A stretch of DNA of 64,000 nt from Legionella spiritensis (GTDB lineage Bacteria; Pseudomonadota; Gammaproteobacteria; Legionellales; Legionellaceae), in NCBI RefSeq assembly GCF_900186965.1, contig NZ_LT906457.1:1576501-1640500 (forward strand), given 5' to 3'. Below, piece by piece: positions 35,993-45,583 of this stretch. The position numbers were made by a program, and so were the translations under genes. Positions within the stretch are counted from its first letter, which is position 1. Every line of letters starts with the position of its first letter. Under the pieces are notes generated by a model. The model did no database searches and had not been told where the DNA came from. It was given only the letters and a program-made list of their open reading frames with translations.

Positions 35993-36028
35993 GCAGGTCG
36001 GGCGCCTCGCCCGATGCGCCCGACCTGC
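35993..36028. terminator. Perfect GC-rich hairpin between rluB and plcA
   Basis: GCAGGTCGGGCGC (35993-36005) and GCGCCCGACCTGC (36016-36028) form a 13-bp perfect stem with a 10-base loop. No T-tract follows on the plus strand, so it may be a REP-type unit; its convergent placement would still suit transcription arrest. Confidence 0.6.
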
Positions 36029-36066
36029 GTTACGCTGCTCGAAATCATCCCCAATCTCCAGAGTTT

Positions 36067-37353
36067 TTACCCGGATATTCTCTCATTATGGGAATCGGAT
36101 CCCGATTTGCCATGGATTTGAAAATCCAGAAGCATAAGGAGTCCGCTCCAGTATTTTGTCCAGTGATAATCATAAGGATCATGATTTTTTACCCGTTTCA
36201 GCAAATGACCGTCCTCCCATTTAAAGAGGGGTGCGTGGTTATTAAGCGAATCAATATTGCTGTAATCGGGCAACCAGGCTAATTCTTCCAATTCGTCAGG
36301 GATTTGGCCGGTAAGAAAAGCCGTGTACACGGCATCGACTGACATTTGGGTAATTTTCAAAATCATCTCGTAATGGGGCTGTGCGTCAGGATGTTTGAGA
36401 TAATGATCACCAAAGGCACGCCAGGCAATACCGCGTGAATTGACGACGTTTAATCCGTATCGTGAGTCTTCATCGTGCATAAAATTGGCAATGACAAGAT
36501 TTAATATATCAGGTAACGCGATGGTGTTATGAACGGCGCGTCGAGGTGTGCGCATATGTCCGGAGGACATGGAATCCGTCAGATAATGATTGGCAAAGGC
36601 ATTTTGCGCATAAGCAAGATGAAGTGCTTCCCGGGCTTTTTCATTCTGGTTTTTCTGCAGGTACTTGTGCGCGTTAATGGCGGATTTTAAAGCGGCGTTA
36701 TGCCCTGCCTTATAGGCTGTTAATGAGTCCGGTACAAAATGATCCATGTTGACGCTGGCCAGTTTCAGGTAAGACCCAAATGGGATCAGCGCGCTGACAA
36801 AGGAACCGCCACAGCTGATACGATTCAATGCTTTGGTGTTGTCCGAGCTATATTCCTTGAAAAAATCCCATTCGGCCTGTCCCTTTTGCTGCGCCATGTC
36901 GAGTTTTTCCTGAATTTTTGCAAAATGGCTGCCATAAGCGGTGGTTAACAGAAAAGGATCGGAGCAGGGATGATTAGGATCGTCGGCCGTGAGGCCCAAC
37001 GTGGAAAATTGGGAATAAAAACATTCTTCCTGTTGATCAGGCGAGCAACTTGAAATGACCTTACTGGTGTTACCGAAGAAATCACCGGCGTACATGATAA
37101 TTTCGCCATAACTTAACTGTAATCCATTAGGGAGGGTTAATTTTCCGGAGGGTGGCGGTGTCAGTGGATCCCAGTACAGCCTTACCTTGTTGCCTATTCG
37201 TTGATGTTCGAGGCTGCCAAAATCGATACCTCCCTGTTCCAGACTGGTTTCGATTAATTGCCGGTGAGGCATGGAGGATTCGGATTGACTGGCGTAGCAG
37301 GAAATAACCATGAGCCATGACATGAGTAAACAGCCTGTGATATCCTTAAACAT
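36067..37353 (-). CDS. plcA: PlcA-type zinc-dependent phospholipase C
   Basis: This 428-residue secreted protein resembles the Legionella PlcA family, zinc-dependent enzymes that hydrolyse phosphatidylcholine or phosphatidylglycerol. A signal peptide (ITGCLLMSWLMVISCYA) is followed by the mature enzyme; the metal-binding region reads LAYAQNAFANHYLTDSMSSGH with conserved His and Asp ligands, and SYGEIIMYAGDFFGN near the N-terminus also looks metal-binding. PlcA of L. pneumophila is exported by the type II Lsp system, which is likely here too. It lies next to rlmD and relA, as I recall for plcA in L. pneumophila. Confidence 0.85.
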   Translation of the reverse strand: MFKDITGCLLMSWLMVISCYASQSESSMPHRQLIETSLEQGGIDFGSLEHQRIGNKVRLYWDPLTPPPSGKLTLPNGLQLSYGEIIMYAGDFFGNTSKVISSCSPDQQEECFYSQFSTLGLTADDPNHPCSDPFLLTTAYGSHFAKIQEKLDMAQQKGQAEWDFFKEYSSDNTKALNRISCGGSFVSALIPFGSYLKLASVNMDHFVPDSLTAYKAGHNAALKSAINAHKYLQKNQNEKAREALHLAYAQNAFANHYLTDSMSSGHMRTPRRAVHNTIALPDILNLVIANFMHDEDSRYGLNVVNSRGIAWRAFGDHYLKHPDAQPHYEMILKITQMSVDAVYTAFLTGQIPDELEELAWLPDYSNIDSLNNHAPLFKWEDGHLLKRVKNHDPYDYHWTKYWSGLLMLLDFQIHGKSGSDSHNERISG

Positions 37354-37553
37354 TGTATTTTTCCTTGGTAGGTTGTTTTTAATTTATTCATTAATCAATA
37401 AGATAACAAAATTGTAATTCAAGAAATAATCATAGCCTATTAATGTCTGTTCTCAATCAGTATTTTAAGCTGTAAATCGAACTTGATGACTTCAAAAAAC
37501 CTGATTGAGACCGGCCCTTACCCAATAGTAATTTTACAACAGAGATAAATGAC

Positions 37554-38894
37554 ATGAGTAGAAAACGGCAGCGCCTCGATAAAACGATTCAAACCGGTCA
37601 CATCGTGAGTTTTAGTCATGATGGCCGTGGGATAGCCCGAATGAATGGCAAGGCAACGTTTATCCAGGGCGCCTTGCCGGGCGAAACGGTTTTATTTCAG
37701 TATTCCCGCCGGAAAACGGATTTTGATGAAGGTCATGTCACGGAGGTTCTTGAACCTTCTCCGTATCGGGTCATGCCTCGTTGCAAGCATTATGTCATGT
37801 GTGGCGGTTGCTCACTACAGCATCTTGAAGAGCCTCGGCAAATTACCGAAAAACAGGATATGTTGCTTGATTTATTACGTCGCGTCGGGCATGTGGCGCC
37901 TCAAAATTTGTTGCCGCCGTTAAGCGGTAATCATTGGCATTATCGTCATAAAGCGCGATTGAGTGTGCGTTACGTTGAAAAAAAGCAATCGTGTCTCGTC
38001 GGGTTCAGGGAAAAAAAGAATCCACGCTATATCGCGGAAATAGAACAATGCCCGGTATTACATAGTAAACTGGATCGGCATATTATAGATTTACGGCGTC
38101 TAGTCGACTCTTTGGACTCCCTGTCCGCTATAGCTCAAATAGAAGTGGCTGCCGGTGACGAGGAGGTCGCTTTGATTTTTAGAAATCTTGAACCCTTAAG
38201 CGTAACAGACCAGGAAAAAATCAGACAATTTGCCGAAGATCTGCAGTTTAAAATTTTCCTGCAACCAGGCGGCGCCGACAGCGTTACTCTTTTTTACCCG
38301 GAACAGGCGGATGAGTTTCTCTACTACGAGTTACCTGCGCAAAAAGTACGATTTCAATTTCATCCCACCGATTTCACCCAGGTTAATTCCGGACTGAATC
38401 GACTGATGGTGGACAGAGCCCTGGAATTAATGGATTTGAATGAACAGGATGTGGTTCTGGACCTGTTCTGTGGTCTGGGTAATTTTTCCTTACCGATGGC
38501 CAGGGTTTGTGCCCATGTTACAGGCATTGAAGGCAGTGACAAGATGGTTCTCAGAGCCAGTGAGAATGCTCGATTGAATAATATCGATAATGCCGAATTT
38601 TATTGCGCTAATCTTGATGAAATAAATTCACTTGAAAAAATAGTTAACTTTCAATTTACTAAAGTCCTTATTGATCCGCCAAGATCAGGGGCACTGGAAA
38701 TTGTGCGACAAATCGATACACTTAAACCTATAAGAATTGTTTACGTTTCATGTAACCCGGCTACGCTGGCCAGAGATACGGATATACTCGTCAATCACCA
38801 TGGATATCGATTAACAAGCGTTGGCGTCATGGATATGTTTCCACATACCACTCATGTGGAATCCATAGCTTTATTTGAGAAGGATAGGCAGTAA
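37554..38894 (+). CDS. rlmD: 23S rRNA (uracil-1939-C5)-methyltransferase
   Basis: RlmD (RumA) methylates U1939 of 23S rRNA using SAM. The 446-residue protein has an N-terminal TRAM domain ([16 protein letters not shown]), the 4Fe-4S cluster region [15 protein letters not shown] with later QCPVLH, the SAM motif [15 protein letters not shown] and the C-terminal catalytic [10 protein letters not shown] cysteine motif. The stop of rlmD overlaps the start of relA by one base (TAATGG), giving a coupled pair. Confidence 0.96.
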   Translation: MSRKRQRLDKTIQTGHIVSFSHDGRGIARMNGKATFIQGALPGETVLFQYSRRKTDFDEGHVTEVLEPSPYRVMPRCKHYVMCGGCSLQHLEEPRQITEKQDMLLDLLRRVGHVAPQNLLPPLSGNHWHYRHKARLSVRYVEKKQSCLVGFREKKNPRYIAEIEQCPVLHSKLDRHIIDLRRLVDSLDSLSAIAQIEVAAGDEEVALIFRNLEPLSVTDQEKIRQFAEDLQFKIFLQPGGADSVTLFYPEQADEFLYYELPAQKVRFQFHPTDFTQVNSGLNRLMVDRALELMDLNEQDVVLDLFCGLGNFSLPMARVCAHVTGIEGSDKMVLRASENARLNNIDNAEFYCANLDEINSLEKIVNFQFTKVLIDPPRSGALEIVRQIDTLKPIRIVYVSCNPATLARDTDILVNHHGYRLTSVGVMDMFPHTTHVESIALFEKDRQ

Positions 38895-41101
38895 TGGTCA
38901 AAGTAAAAGAAAATACACCATGGTTGGCCGATGGCAGCATTGATGTCGAGCAATGGCTGCAACAATTGGGCGCCAAGGGGTATTTGAAAGACCTCGACAG
39001 AATTAGAAACGCTTGTACGCTCAGTCAGTTAAGCGGCCTGGATCACGCAACGGAAACCGGTGTTTCCTGTTTGCAGCAGGGTTTGATCATGGCCGATCTG
39101 CTGGCTGATCTGGAGGTTGATCCGGATACATTGATTACAGCTATTGTTTTTGTGAGCGTGTACTATGCGGAATTGTCCCTCGATGATGTGGAAGAACAAC
39201 TGGGTTTGCCCATTGCCAAACTAGTCAAGGGTGTGGAGCGGATGAGCGCCATGCACAATTTGCAGGTGCTGAATAAATATCCTCAGAACAAGCAGCAAAT
39301 TGATAATATCCGAAAGATGTTGCTGGCCATGGTTGATGATGCCCGGGTGGTTTTGATCAAACTCGCCGAACGTCTGTGTGTGTTGAGAACGGCAAGTCAG
39401 CTTCCCGAGACACTGCGTACGCAGATTGCAACCGAGGCGATGGAAATCTATGCGCCATTGGCAAATCGACTGGGTATAGGGGCTATTAAATGGGAAATGG
39501 AGGATTTGGCCTTTCGTTTCCTGCATCCGGAAAAATACAAGGAAATAGCCAAGGGACTAAAGGCCAAGCGTCTGGAGCGTGATCGTTATGTGGAATTAAT
39601 TGTCGGGGAGTTGAATCAACACATTAAGGCATTGGGTGTACACCATTTTGAAGTATATGGTCGTTCCAAGCATATCCACAGCATTTATAAAAAAATGATT
39701 CGTAAAAACGTGCCTCTTGATGAAATTTATGATGCAACGGCTGTGAGGGTGTTACTGGAAACGAAAGAGCAGTGTTATGAAGTTCTCAGTCTGGTTCATC
39801 ATCTATGGAAACAGGTGCCTGCTGAATTTGACGATTACATAGCGAACCCCAAAGCCAACGGTTATCAATCGCTTCATACGGCGGTTGCTGGTCCTGAAGA
39901 ACGGGTATTTGAAGTGCAGATTCGTACTTTTCACATGCATGATCAGGCTGAAATGGGTGTGGCCGCGCACTGGAAATACAAGGAAAGCGCTGTTCAGCAT
40001 AAAGAAAGCCATGAACGAAAAATTGAATGGCTGCGAGATGTATTGGCCTGGCATAAGGAAATGGCTACTTCCCATGGTGTTTCCGAAGCGATGGAGACGG
40101 AATTTCTTGAAGACAGGGTCTATGTGTTTACACCGGAGGGTGATGTTCTTGACTTACCGCATGGCGTGACACCGCTTGATTTTGCCTATCATGTTCATAG
40201 TAAGGTTGGACATCGCTGCCGTGGCGCGAAAGTCAATGGCTCCATCGTTCCCTTGACGTCGGCACTTAAAACGGGTGATCGGGTTGAAATTCTGACCGGC
40301 AAGGAAGAAAAGCCTTCCCGCGACTGGATCAATCCTCATTTGCATTATTTAAAAACCTCGCGCGCCAAAGCCAAGGTTCTGCATTGGTTTAAAATGCAGG
40401 ATTACGAAAAAAACAGAGCCGAAGGGCATGACATTCTGGATAAGGAATTAAAGGCGCTTGGTATCAAATCGGATCGTCTCCAGGACGTGGTGAAAACCTT
40501 TAATTTCAAACGACTGGATGACTTACTGGCCGCTCTGGGACGTGGTGATATCAAATTAAGCCAGATTCTTAACCGCCTTTCTCCGGCTGAAGTCGTTGAA
40601 CCGGACATTCAGAACATCGTTAAGCCGCAAAACATCCCGGAAGTGACCGGAAGCGATCTGCGAATAGAAGGGGTAGGTAATTTATTGACTAACATGGCTC
40701 GTTGTTGCCAGCCTCTTCCCGGTGATGATGTTATCGGTTATATCACCATAGGGCGAGGCGTGTCCGTTCATCGCAAGGATTGTCCTAACATTATTCATGC
40801 CACTGAAAAACAACGACAACGATTCCTTGAAGTGAGCTGGGGAAACGCGACCAGAGATCATTATGTGGTTGATATTTTAATTAAAGCGTTTGATCGTGTC
40901 GGATTGTTAAGAGACGTGACCTCGTTATTGTCGACGGAAAAAGCGCATGTCTATGCGATGCAAACCAAAATGAACAAGCAGGACAATTCCGCTTATATTT
41001 CTCTGACGATAGAGATTGACGGCTTAAACAGTTTGTCGCGCCTGTTAAACAGGTTGCAACAAATTCCCAACGTTCTGGAAGCAAGAAGACAGACGCAATA
41101 A
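38894..41101 (+). CDS. relA: GTP pyrophosphokinase RelA
   Basis: RelA makes (p)ppGpp on stalled ribosomes in the stringent response. The 735-residue protein has a degenerate N-terminal HD domain (no His-Asp pair, so synthetase-only, as in E. coli), the synthetase domain (YGRSKHIHSIYKKM, AVRVL, NPKANGYQSLHTAV), a TGS domain (RVYVFTPEGDVLDLPHG), a conserved-cysteine region (ARCCQPLPGD) and a C-terminal ACT domain. In Legionella, RelA drives the switch to the transmissive phase. It follows rlmD with a one-base overlap. Confidence 0.97.
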   Translation: MVKVKENTPWLADGSIDVEQWLQQLGAKGYLKDLDRIRNACTLSQLSGLDHATETGVSCLQQGLIMADLLADLEVDPDTLITAIVFVSVYYAELSLDDVEEQLGLPIAKLVKGVERMSAMHNLQVLNKYPQNKQQIDNIRKMLLAMVDDARVVLIKLAERLCVLRTASQLPETLRTQIATEAMEIYAPLANRLGIGAIKWEMEDLAFRFLHPEKYKEIAKGLKAKRLERDRYVELIVGELNQHIKALGVHHFEVYGRSKHIHSIYKKMIRKNVPLDEIYDATAVRVLLETKEQCYEVLSLVHHLWKQVPAEFDDYIANPKANGYQSLHTAVAGPEERVFEVQIRTFHMHDQAEMGVAAHWKYKESAVQHKESHERKIEWLRDVLAWHKEMATSHGVSEAMETEFLEDRVYVFTPEGDVLDLPHGVTPLDFAYHVHSKVGHRCRGAKVNGSIVPLTSALKTGDRVEILTGKEEKPSRDWINPHLHYLKTSRAKAKVLHWFKMQDYEKNRAEGHDILDKELKALGIKSDRLQDVVKTFNFKRLDDLLAALGRGDIKLSQILNRLSPAEVVEPDIQNIVKPQNIPEVTGSDLRIEGVGNLLTNMARCCQPLPGDDVIGYITIGRGVSVHRKDCPNIIHATEKQRQRFLEVSWGNATRDHYVVDILIKAFDRVGLLRDVTSLLSTEKAHVYAMQTKMNKQDNSAYISLTIEIDGLNSLSRLLNRLQQIPNVLEARRQTQ

Positions 41102-41110
41102 CTTCCACCT

Positions 41111-41171
41111 GCCATGCCGGATTTGCAGGCTCCCTGGCATGGCTGGCCATTGCTCCCGCGTTTCACGCGGG
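41111..41171. terminator. Two hairpins between relA and the FAD oxidoreductase gene
   Basis: GCCATGCC (41111-41118) pairs with GGCATGGC (41136-41143), and CCCGCGT (41155-41161) pairs with ACGCGGG (41165-41171) across a three-base loop. They sit between convergent genes and are probably REP-like units that could stop transcription both ways; T-tracts are lacking. Confidence 0.5.
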
Positions 41172-43007
41172 CTACGATAAAGCGAGCGTATCTTCAGACA
41201 ATCTGTTTTTCATAGTATTGCACTCCTCAATAAAATTGTCGCGAATTTCATTGAGGTGGTCATCGGCAAGCGGTAGATCACGTATGGCCTTTACTAACTT
41301 ATCCAGAAACCGCGCACGCTCTTCGTCGGTATGCTTTTGTCCTGGAAGCGGTTCTTTTAGGGATGGCTCAACCAGAGCCTCAGGCTTGTACCCGGGTGGT
41401 GTAAATACCATATCATTCATATATGGGGTAATGAATGGACTATTTGCCAGGCTTTCCTCATTTTTATACCAGCGCGTTAGTGCGTCTCGATATTCATCCA
41501 GGGCATCGGCATCCAGAAAATCGGCGTAATTATAAACACCGGTCGGGAAATTTTTACCCGGATGATGGCGTGGTTTAATGCCTAATTCGTCATTAAAATA
41601 AGCAAGCAGCTCTTCTTCAAAACGTTGAATACCTGGAGCGTCGGGATGGGTCACCATGTCGATGGCCAAAATACGCTGATCATCGCCGGTCGCCGTAGCG
41701 GATAAACCGCCGCTTGTTCCTTTAAGGTACCGCACATACATGGCGTAGGTAAGCGGGTATTCGTCTTGTTCGGCGGCTTCCAGTAACATGTCATCTACTT
41801 TTTTGGCGATTTTACCCAGTATCTCCCCGGCCTCGGCTTTATTGACCGGAATGAAATAACTGACGTCGCGCAGGGATTTTGGAAAACCGACCTGGTAGTG
41901 GGTTATATGATTTTCATAGTCTACCCGCGCATCCGTACCTCGCGTTTTGGTAATGACGGCGGCCGTCAGGAGCATGTAGGCGGGAAACAAATGCTGTAAG
42001 CCGGCATCCAGAAGAAAGTCCTGCACCGAATCACCGATTTGTACCTGTAACTCCTGCGAGAGTGAACTGGCATCCGCCGCATAGGGCGCACTCTTATAAG
42101 CAGTGCGTTTTTTATCCGTTTTATTCCATAAACGCACATGCCATTTATCAATGGAACGCTCCTCAATGACAGAGGAGGGATAGGTGGGTATACGCATAAG
42201 CGTAAAATAGTCATTATTGTCCGTTAAATCATCGAGATCCTCGTTCATCGTTTCGACATCATGATAATTGCGTATGGTTTCTTCAAGATTAAAGGCTTTA
42301 TTGACCCGAAGCGTCACGTTCAGAACAACACCGAGCATACCGGCATGGGCTGCGCAAAGCGTGGTGAAATCCTTATCATCCCGGGTTATTGTACGAATCT
42401 CACCATTCATGTCACAAATCGTCATACTCTCGATTAAACCGCTGAACGCCGGCTGCTTCTTACCGGTACCGTGCCCGCCATTAGCCAGGAGTCCAACGGC
42501 TGTAACCCAGGCAATCATGCTGACGGTTGGTAGTGACAATTTTTGTTTTCTCAACCAGTCCGCCAGTTGTGCAATTTGCACCCCCGCATTGACTTGCACC
42601 AGGTAATCATCGCTTCCCTCAATGGGTCCAAGATTTTTCAGTGTATGAAACGATTCATCAAAGCGCAGAATGACATCCGCTCTGGCGCCTTGTGAAAATG
42701 AAAAAGATTCGTTGTAAGTGTTTTTTTGCTTTTGTTTCCAGGGGAAGCAGCACCAGGTGCTCCCAGGTTCGTCTTTCCAGCCTGCGGCGGCCCGCAGAGT
42801 TATCTTTGATTCAGGATTTGCGTCATTCATTTCCTTGATGGCCTGAATGACTTTTTGTACGTCATCGTTGTTTTTTACCTGGACAATAATGGCATTGGGT
42901 TGTTGCACATCTTCCATGTAATTTTTCCAGCGTTTACGCTGCCAGGAAATTTTTTTCTCTGATAATTTTGCCAGTAAGGCGTCCCTGGTAATGGTACTCA
43001 TCCCCAT
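41172..43007 (-). CDS. FAD-dependent oxidoreductase (PCMH/VAO-type)
   Basis: This 611-residue flavoprotein has a PCMH-type FAD-binding domain (about residues 45-265) with VNAGVQIAQLADWLRKQ, then NGGHGTGKKQPAFSGLIESM in the position of the SHGTG FAD-contact motif of aldonolactone oxidases, and AAHAGMLGVVLNVTLRVN. The C-terminal half resembles the substrate-binding part of sugar/alditol or cholesterol oxidase-like enzymes. No signal peptide is seen. AGGA lies nine bases before ATG 43007. The substrate is unknown, and the gene stands alone between relA and a Mth938-like gene. Confidence 0.8.
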   Translation of the reverse strand: MGMSTITRDALLAKLSEKKISWQRKRWKNYMEDVQQPNAIIVQVKNNDDVQKVIQAIKEMNDANPESKITLRAAAGWKDEPGSTWCCFPWKQKQKNTYNESFSFSQGARADVILRFDESFHTLKNLGPIEGSDDYLVQVNAGVQIAQLADWLRKQKLSLPTVSMIAWVTAVGLLANGGHGTGKKQPAFSGLIESMTICDMNGEIRTITRDDKDFTTLCAAHAGMLGVVLNVTLRVNKAFNLEETIRNYHDVETMNEDLDDLTDNNDYFTLMRIPTYPSSVIEERSIDKWHVRLWNKTDKKRTAYKSAPYAADASSLSQELQVQIGDSVQDFLLDAGLQHLFPAYMLLTAAVITKTRGTDARVDYENHITHYQVGFPKSLRDVSYFIPVNKAEAGEILGKIAKKVDDMLLEAAEQDEYPLTYAMYVRYLKGTSGGLSATATGDDQRILAIDMVTHPDAPGIQRFEEELLAYFNDELGIKPRHHPGKNFPTGVYNYADFLDADALDEYRDALTRWYKNEESLANSPFITPYMNDMVFTPPGYKPEALVEPSLKEPLPGQKHTDEERARFLDKLVKAIRDLPLADDHLNEIRDNFIEECNTMKNRLSEDTLALS

Positions 43008-43152
43008 AGATTTAAATCCTTTTATAGATTAGAACAGCAGCTTTTGTGACCCTGGAAAATATACTGCCAGCAGGATACCCGGTGGTCAATGATTAAATAG
43101 AATGAGGGATGAAGCGAGTTTCAGGGTATGTTACGTTATGAGCAGGCCTTTT

Positions 43153-43518
43153 TCATAGAATAATGCCCAGAACAACTGCGCGCTCCTCGCCTGATAAAAC
43201 ATTGAAGGTTCGGCACGCCGCACCAATAGACATGGATTCAAGTGCTATACGCTGATTCAGGAGCTTTTGCCGGATGGACGCAGGGGCAAACTCATTCCTG
43301 TTTTTATGGCCGATCAGAATAATCTCGGGTTGGCTCTTCATAAGCGGTAATAATGTCTCATCATTCAGACTGGCAAGCGAGGTAACAGGCCAATCCTCGA
43401 TAATGTTGTGAGGGCTGACGATAACACTGTTAGCGTATACGGTTGAGTTTATTTGAATTTCCATGTCACTATAAGCTTGTATGGTGTATTTATCTGTTGC
43501 ATCCAGACTGATTTGCAT
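43153..43518 (-). CDS. Mth938/NDUFAF3-like domain protein
   Basis: The small protein (121 aa from ATG 43518) matches the Mth938 domain family (DUF498; Xcc1710-like), whose eukaryotic relative NDUFAF3 assists complex I assembly. Features are VIVSPHNIIEDWPV, the PEIILIGHKNRNEFAP segment and the C-terminal RTFNVLSGEERAVVLGIIL. The earlier in-frame start at 43527 is a TTG. It is divergent from alaC with only about 60 bp between starts, so promoters must overlap. Role in bacteria is unclear. Confidence 0.85.
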   Translation of the reverse strand: MQISLDATDKYTIQAYSDMEIQINSTVYANSVIVSPHNIIEDWPVTSLASLNDETLLPLMKSQPEIILIGHKNRNEFAPASIRQKLLNQRIALESMSIGAACRTFNVLSGEERAVVLGIIL

Positions 43519-43576
43519 GGTGTTCAATTCATCAATAATTTATACTTGAAACCAGTATAACACAGGGGTTACCAGT

Positions 43577-44770
43577 ATGAGCCAGTTTCCACGCATAAAA
43601 CGCCTTCCACCCTACGTATTTAATACCCTGAACCAGTTAAAATCCGAAGCAAGGGCGCGTGGAGAGGATGTGATTGATTTTGGCATGGGAAATCCTGATC
43701 AGCCAACTCCGGAACATATTGTTGAGAAACTGATTGAAACCGCTCGGCGGGAGGATACCCACCGCTACTCCATGTCGAAAGGCATACCGCGTTTACGCCG
43801 CGCGATGGCCAGCTGGTATAAACGCCATTATGACGTGGATCTCGATAGCGAGAAACAGGTATTGACCACGATTGGCTCCAAGGAAGGGCTTGCCCATCTG
43901 GCGCTGGCTATCAGTGGACCGGGCGATACGGTATTGGTGCCTGATCCGGCCTATCCGATTCATACCTACGGGTTTATCATCGCAGGCGCCAATGTCAAAC
44001 AAATACCCCTGATTGATGAGAGCCAGTTCCTAGAGGCCGTGCAGGCGGCCATTGAACAAACCTGGCCGCGTCCCAAGGCGCTGGTTATTAATTTTCCGGC
44101 CAATCCAAGTACGCATTGTGTGGATTACGAGTTTTTTGAGCAGGTGGTGGCTCTTGGCAAACGTTATAACATCTGGATTATTCATGATCTGGCTTATGCG
44201 GATATTGTTTTTGACGGCTATAAGGCTCCGTCCATACTGCAGGTTCCGGGTGCAGCGGATATCGCCATTGAAACCTACTCATTATCCAAGTCGTATAACA
44301 TGCCCGGATGGCGAGTCGGTTTCGCCTGTGGTAACGAGGAATTGGTCAGCGCCCTGACTCGTATCAAATCCTACCTTGACTATGGCACGTTTACACCTAT
44401 TCAAGTGGCTGCTATCGCGGCACTGGAAGGCCCTGACGATTGTGTACATGAAATAAGGGACAGGTATGAACGACGTCGTAATGTGTTATGCGATGGTCTG
44501 GAAGAGATAGGGTGGCCTGTGACGCGTCCCAAAGCTACTATGTTTGTCTGGGCCAGTATCCCGGCCTTTTATCGCCATATGGGATCATTGGAGTTTGCAA
44601 AATATCTGCTTAAGGAAGCCCATGTGGCCGTCTCCCCGGGGATTGGATTTGGAGCACAGGGCGACGGGCATGTGCGGTTTGGCCTGATAGAAAATACACA
44701 GCGAACAAGACAGGCGTTGCGCAATATGAAAATGCTATTCAGACGGGACGGATTTTCACAGGCAGTGTAA
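43577..44770 (+). CDS. alaC: AlaC-type alanine aminotransferase
   Basis: This 397-residue fold-type I PLP enzyme closely resembles AlaC (YfdZ), which makes alanine from pyruvate and glutamate. It has the N-terminal [61 protein letters not shown] and the Schiff-base Lys238 in [16 protein letters not shown] small gene of unknown function follows two bases later, and recJ after that. Often homoserine dehydrogenase sits near such genes but is absent here. Confidence 0.9.
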   Translation: MSQFPRIKRLPPYVFNTLNQLKSEARARGEDVIDFGMGNPDQPTPEHIVEKLIETARREDTHRYSMSKGIPRLRRAMASWYKRHYDVDLDSEKQVLTTIGSKEGLAHLALAISGPGDTVLVPDPAYPIHTYGFIIAGANVKQIPLIDESQFLEAVQAAIEQTWPRPKALVINFPANPSTHCVDYEFFEQVVALGKRYNIWIIHDLAYADIVFDGYKAPSILQVPGAADIAIETYSLSKSYNMPGWRVGFACGNEELVSALTRIKSYLDYGTFTPIQVAAIAALEGPDDCVHEIRDRYERRRNVLCDGLEEIGWPVTRPKATMFVWASIPAFYRHMGSLEFAKYLLKEAHVAVSPGIGFGAQGDGHVRFGLIENTQRTRQALRNMKMLFRRDGFSQAV

Positions 44771-44772
44771 CT

Positions 44773-45579
44773 ATGAATGTTGTTATCAATGGCGAAATCA
44801 GCCATGCTCCGCGCGGCAGTGAACCGCTAACCGGTCAGGGCGATTATTTTCTTAATATTCTACTGGCGCTGGGTTATGACCCCGATTACCCGCCTCTTGG
44901 TGCCTGGTTAGAAAAATACAAGGCTCTGGAGGGAAAATGGATCATTGCCACCCCTGTCCATTGGGAAGCGACTCATAACGACGCCATGCTGTTAAATACC
45001 GGTAAGGAATGCGGCCTGGATGATAAATTGTCACGCATCTGGTTTGCCGAGGTTTCCCAATTTCTGGCCCAGGACGGTTTCTCGCTCGTTTACGTGGACT
45101 CCGAGACATGGTTGTTAGGCGTAGACGGAAAACCGGATATTCATAGTCGGGCTGTGAAACACGTTTTGCATCAGTCGTTAATGCCGGCTTTGGAAGCTAT
45201 GGACGCGTCTATGTACTGGCAACGCCTGTTTACGGAATTACAAATGTTTCTCGCCTCCCATCCCTTGAATTCCAACCCGGCCCTCGCCGCTTCGGTAAAT
45301 GGTCTCTGGTTCTGGGGAGGCGGTGATTTGTCTGAAGAACCACCTCAGTCCATAGTGACTGATGATCAGGTTATCCGCCGGATTTTTCCGGGTAGTTTAC
45401 CCGTCAACCCGCTTCCGGGAGTAGACAGGGAAGCCTTGTGGATACTTCATGAGAACAACACGACACTCATAGACACACTGGCTAAAACAGCCAGAAAATA
45501 CCAGGTACATTGGTACTGGAATAATATAGCCTGCCGCACATATCCGCGACGCTGGTGGTCAAGATTATGGAGAAGATGA
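44773..45579 (+). CDS. Conserved hypothetical protein upstream of recJ
   Basis: The 268-residue protein is not assigned with confidence. It has no signal peptide or membrane helix; motifs include WIIATPVHWEATHNDAML, DGFSLVYVDSETWLL, and SVNGLWFWGGGDL, and a basic tail RRWWSRLWRR. Proteins of this type just before recJ in Legionella, Coxiella and xanthomonads are sometimes labelled phosphoglycerate mutase-like (COG4255), a label I cannot verify. It starts two bases after alaC and ends five bases before recJ, so the three form one operon. Confidence 0.8.
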   Translation: MNVVINGEISHAPRGSEPLTGQGDYFLNILLALGYDPDYPPLGAWLEKYKALEGKWIIATPVHWEATHNDAMLLNTGKECGLDDKLSRIWFAEVSQFLAQDGFSLVYVDSETWLLGVDGKPDIHSRAVKHVLHQSLMPALEAMDASMYWQRLFTELQMFLASHPLNSNPALAASVNGLWFWGGGDLSEEPPQSIVTDDQVIRRIFPGSLPVNPLPGVDREALWILHENNTTLIDTLAKTARKYQVHWYWNNIACRTYPRRWWSRLWRR

Positions 45580-45583
45580 TTTT

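Noticed and set aside
35944-36282. Plus-strand frame after rluB
   Set aside because: It runs through the GC hairpin and antisense over the end of plcA; no start signal or protein-like pattern.
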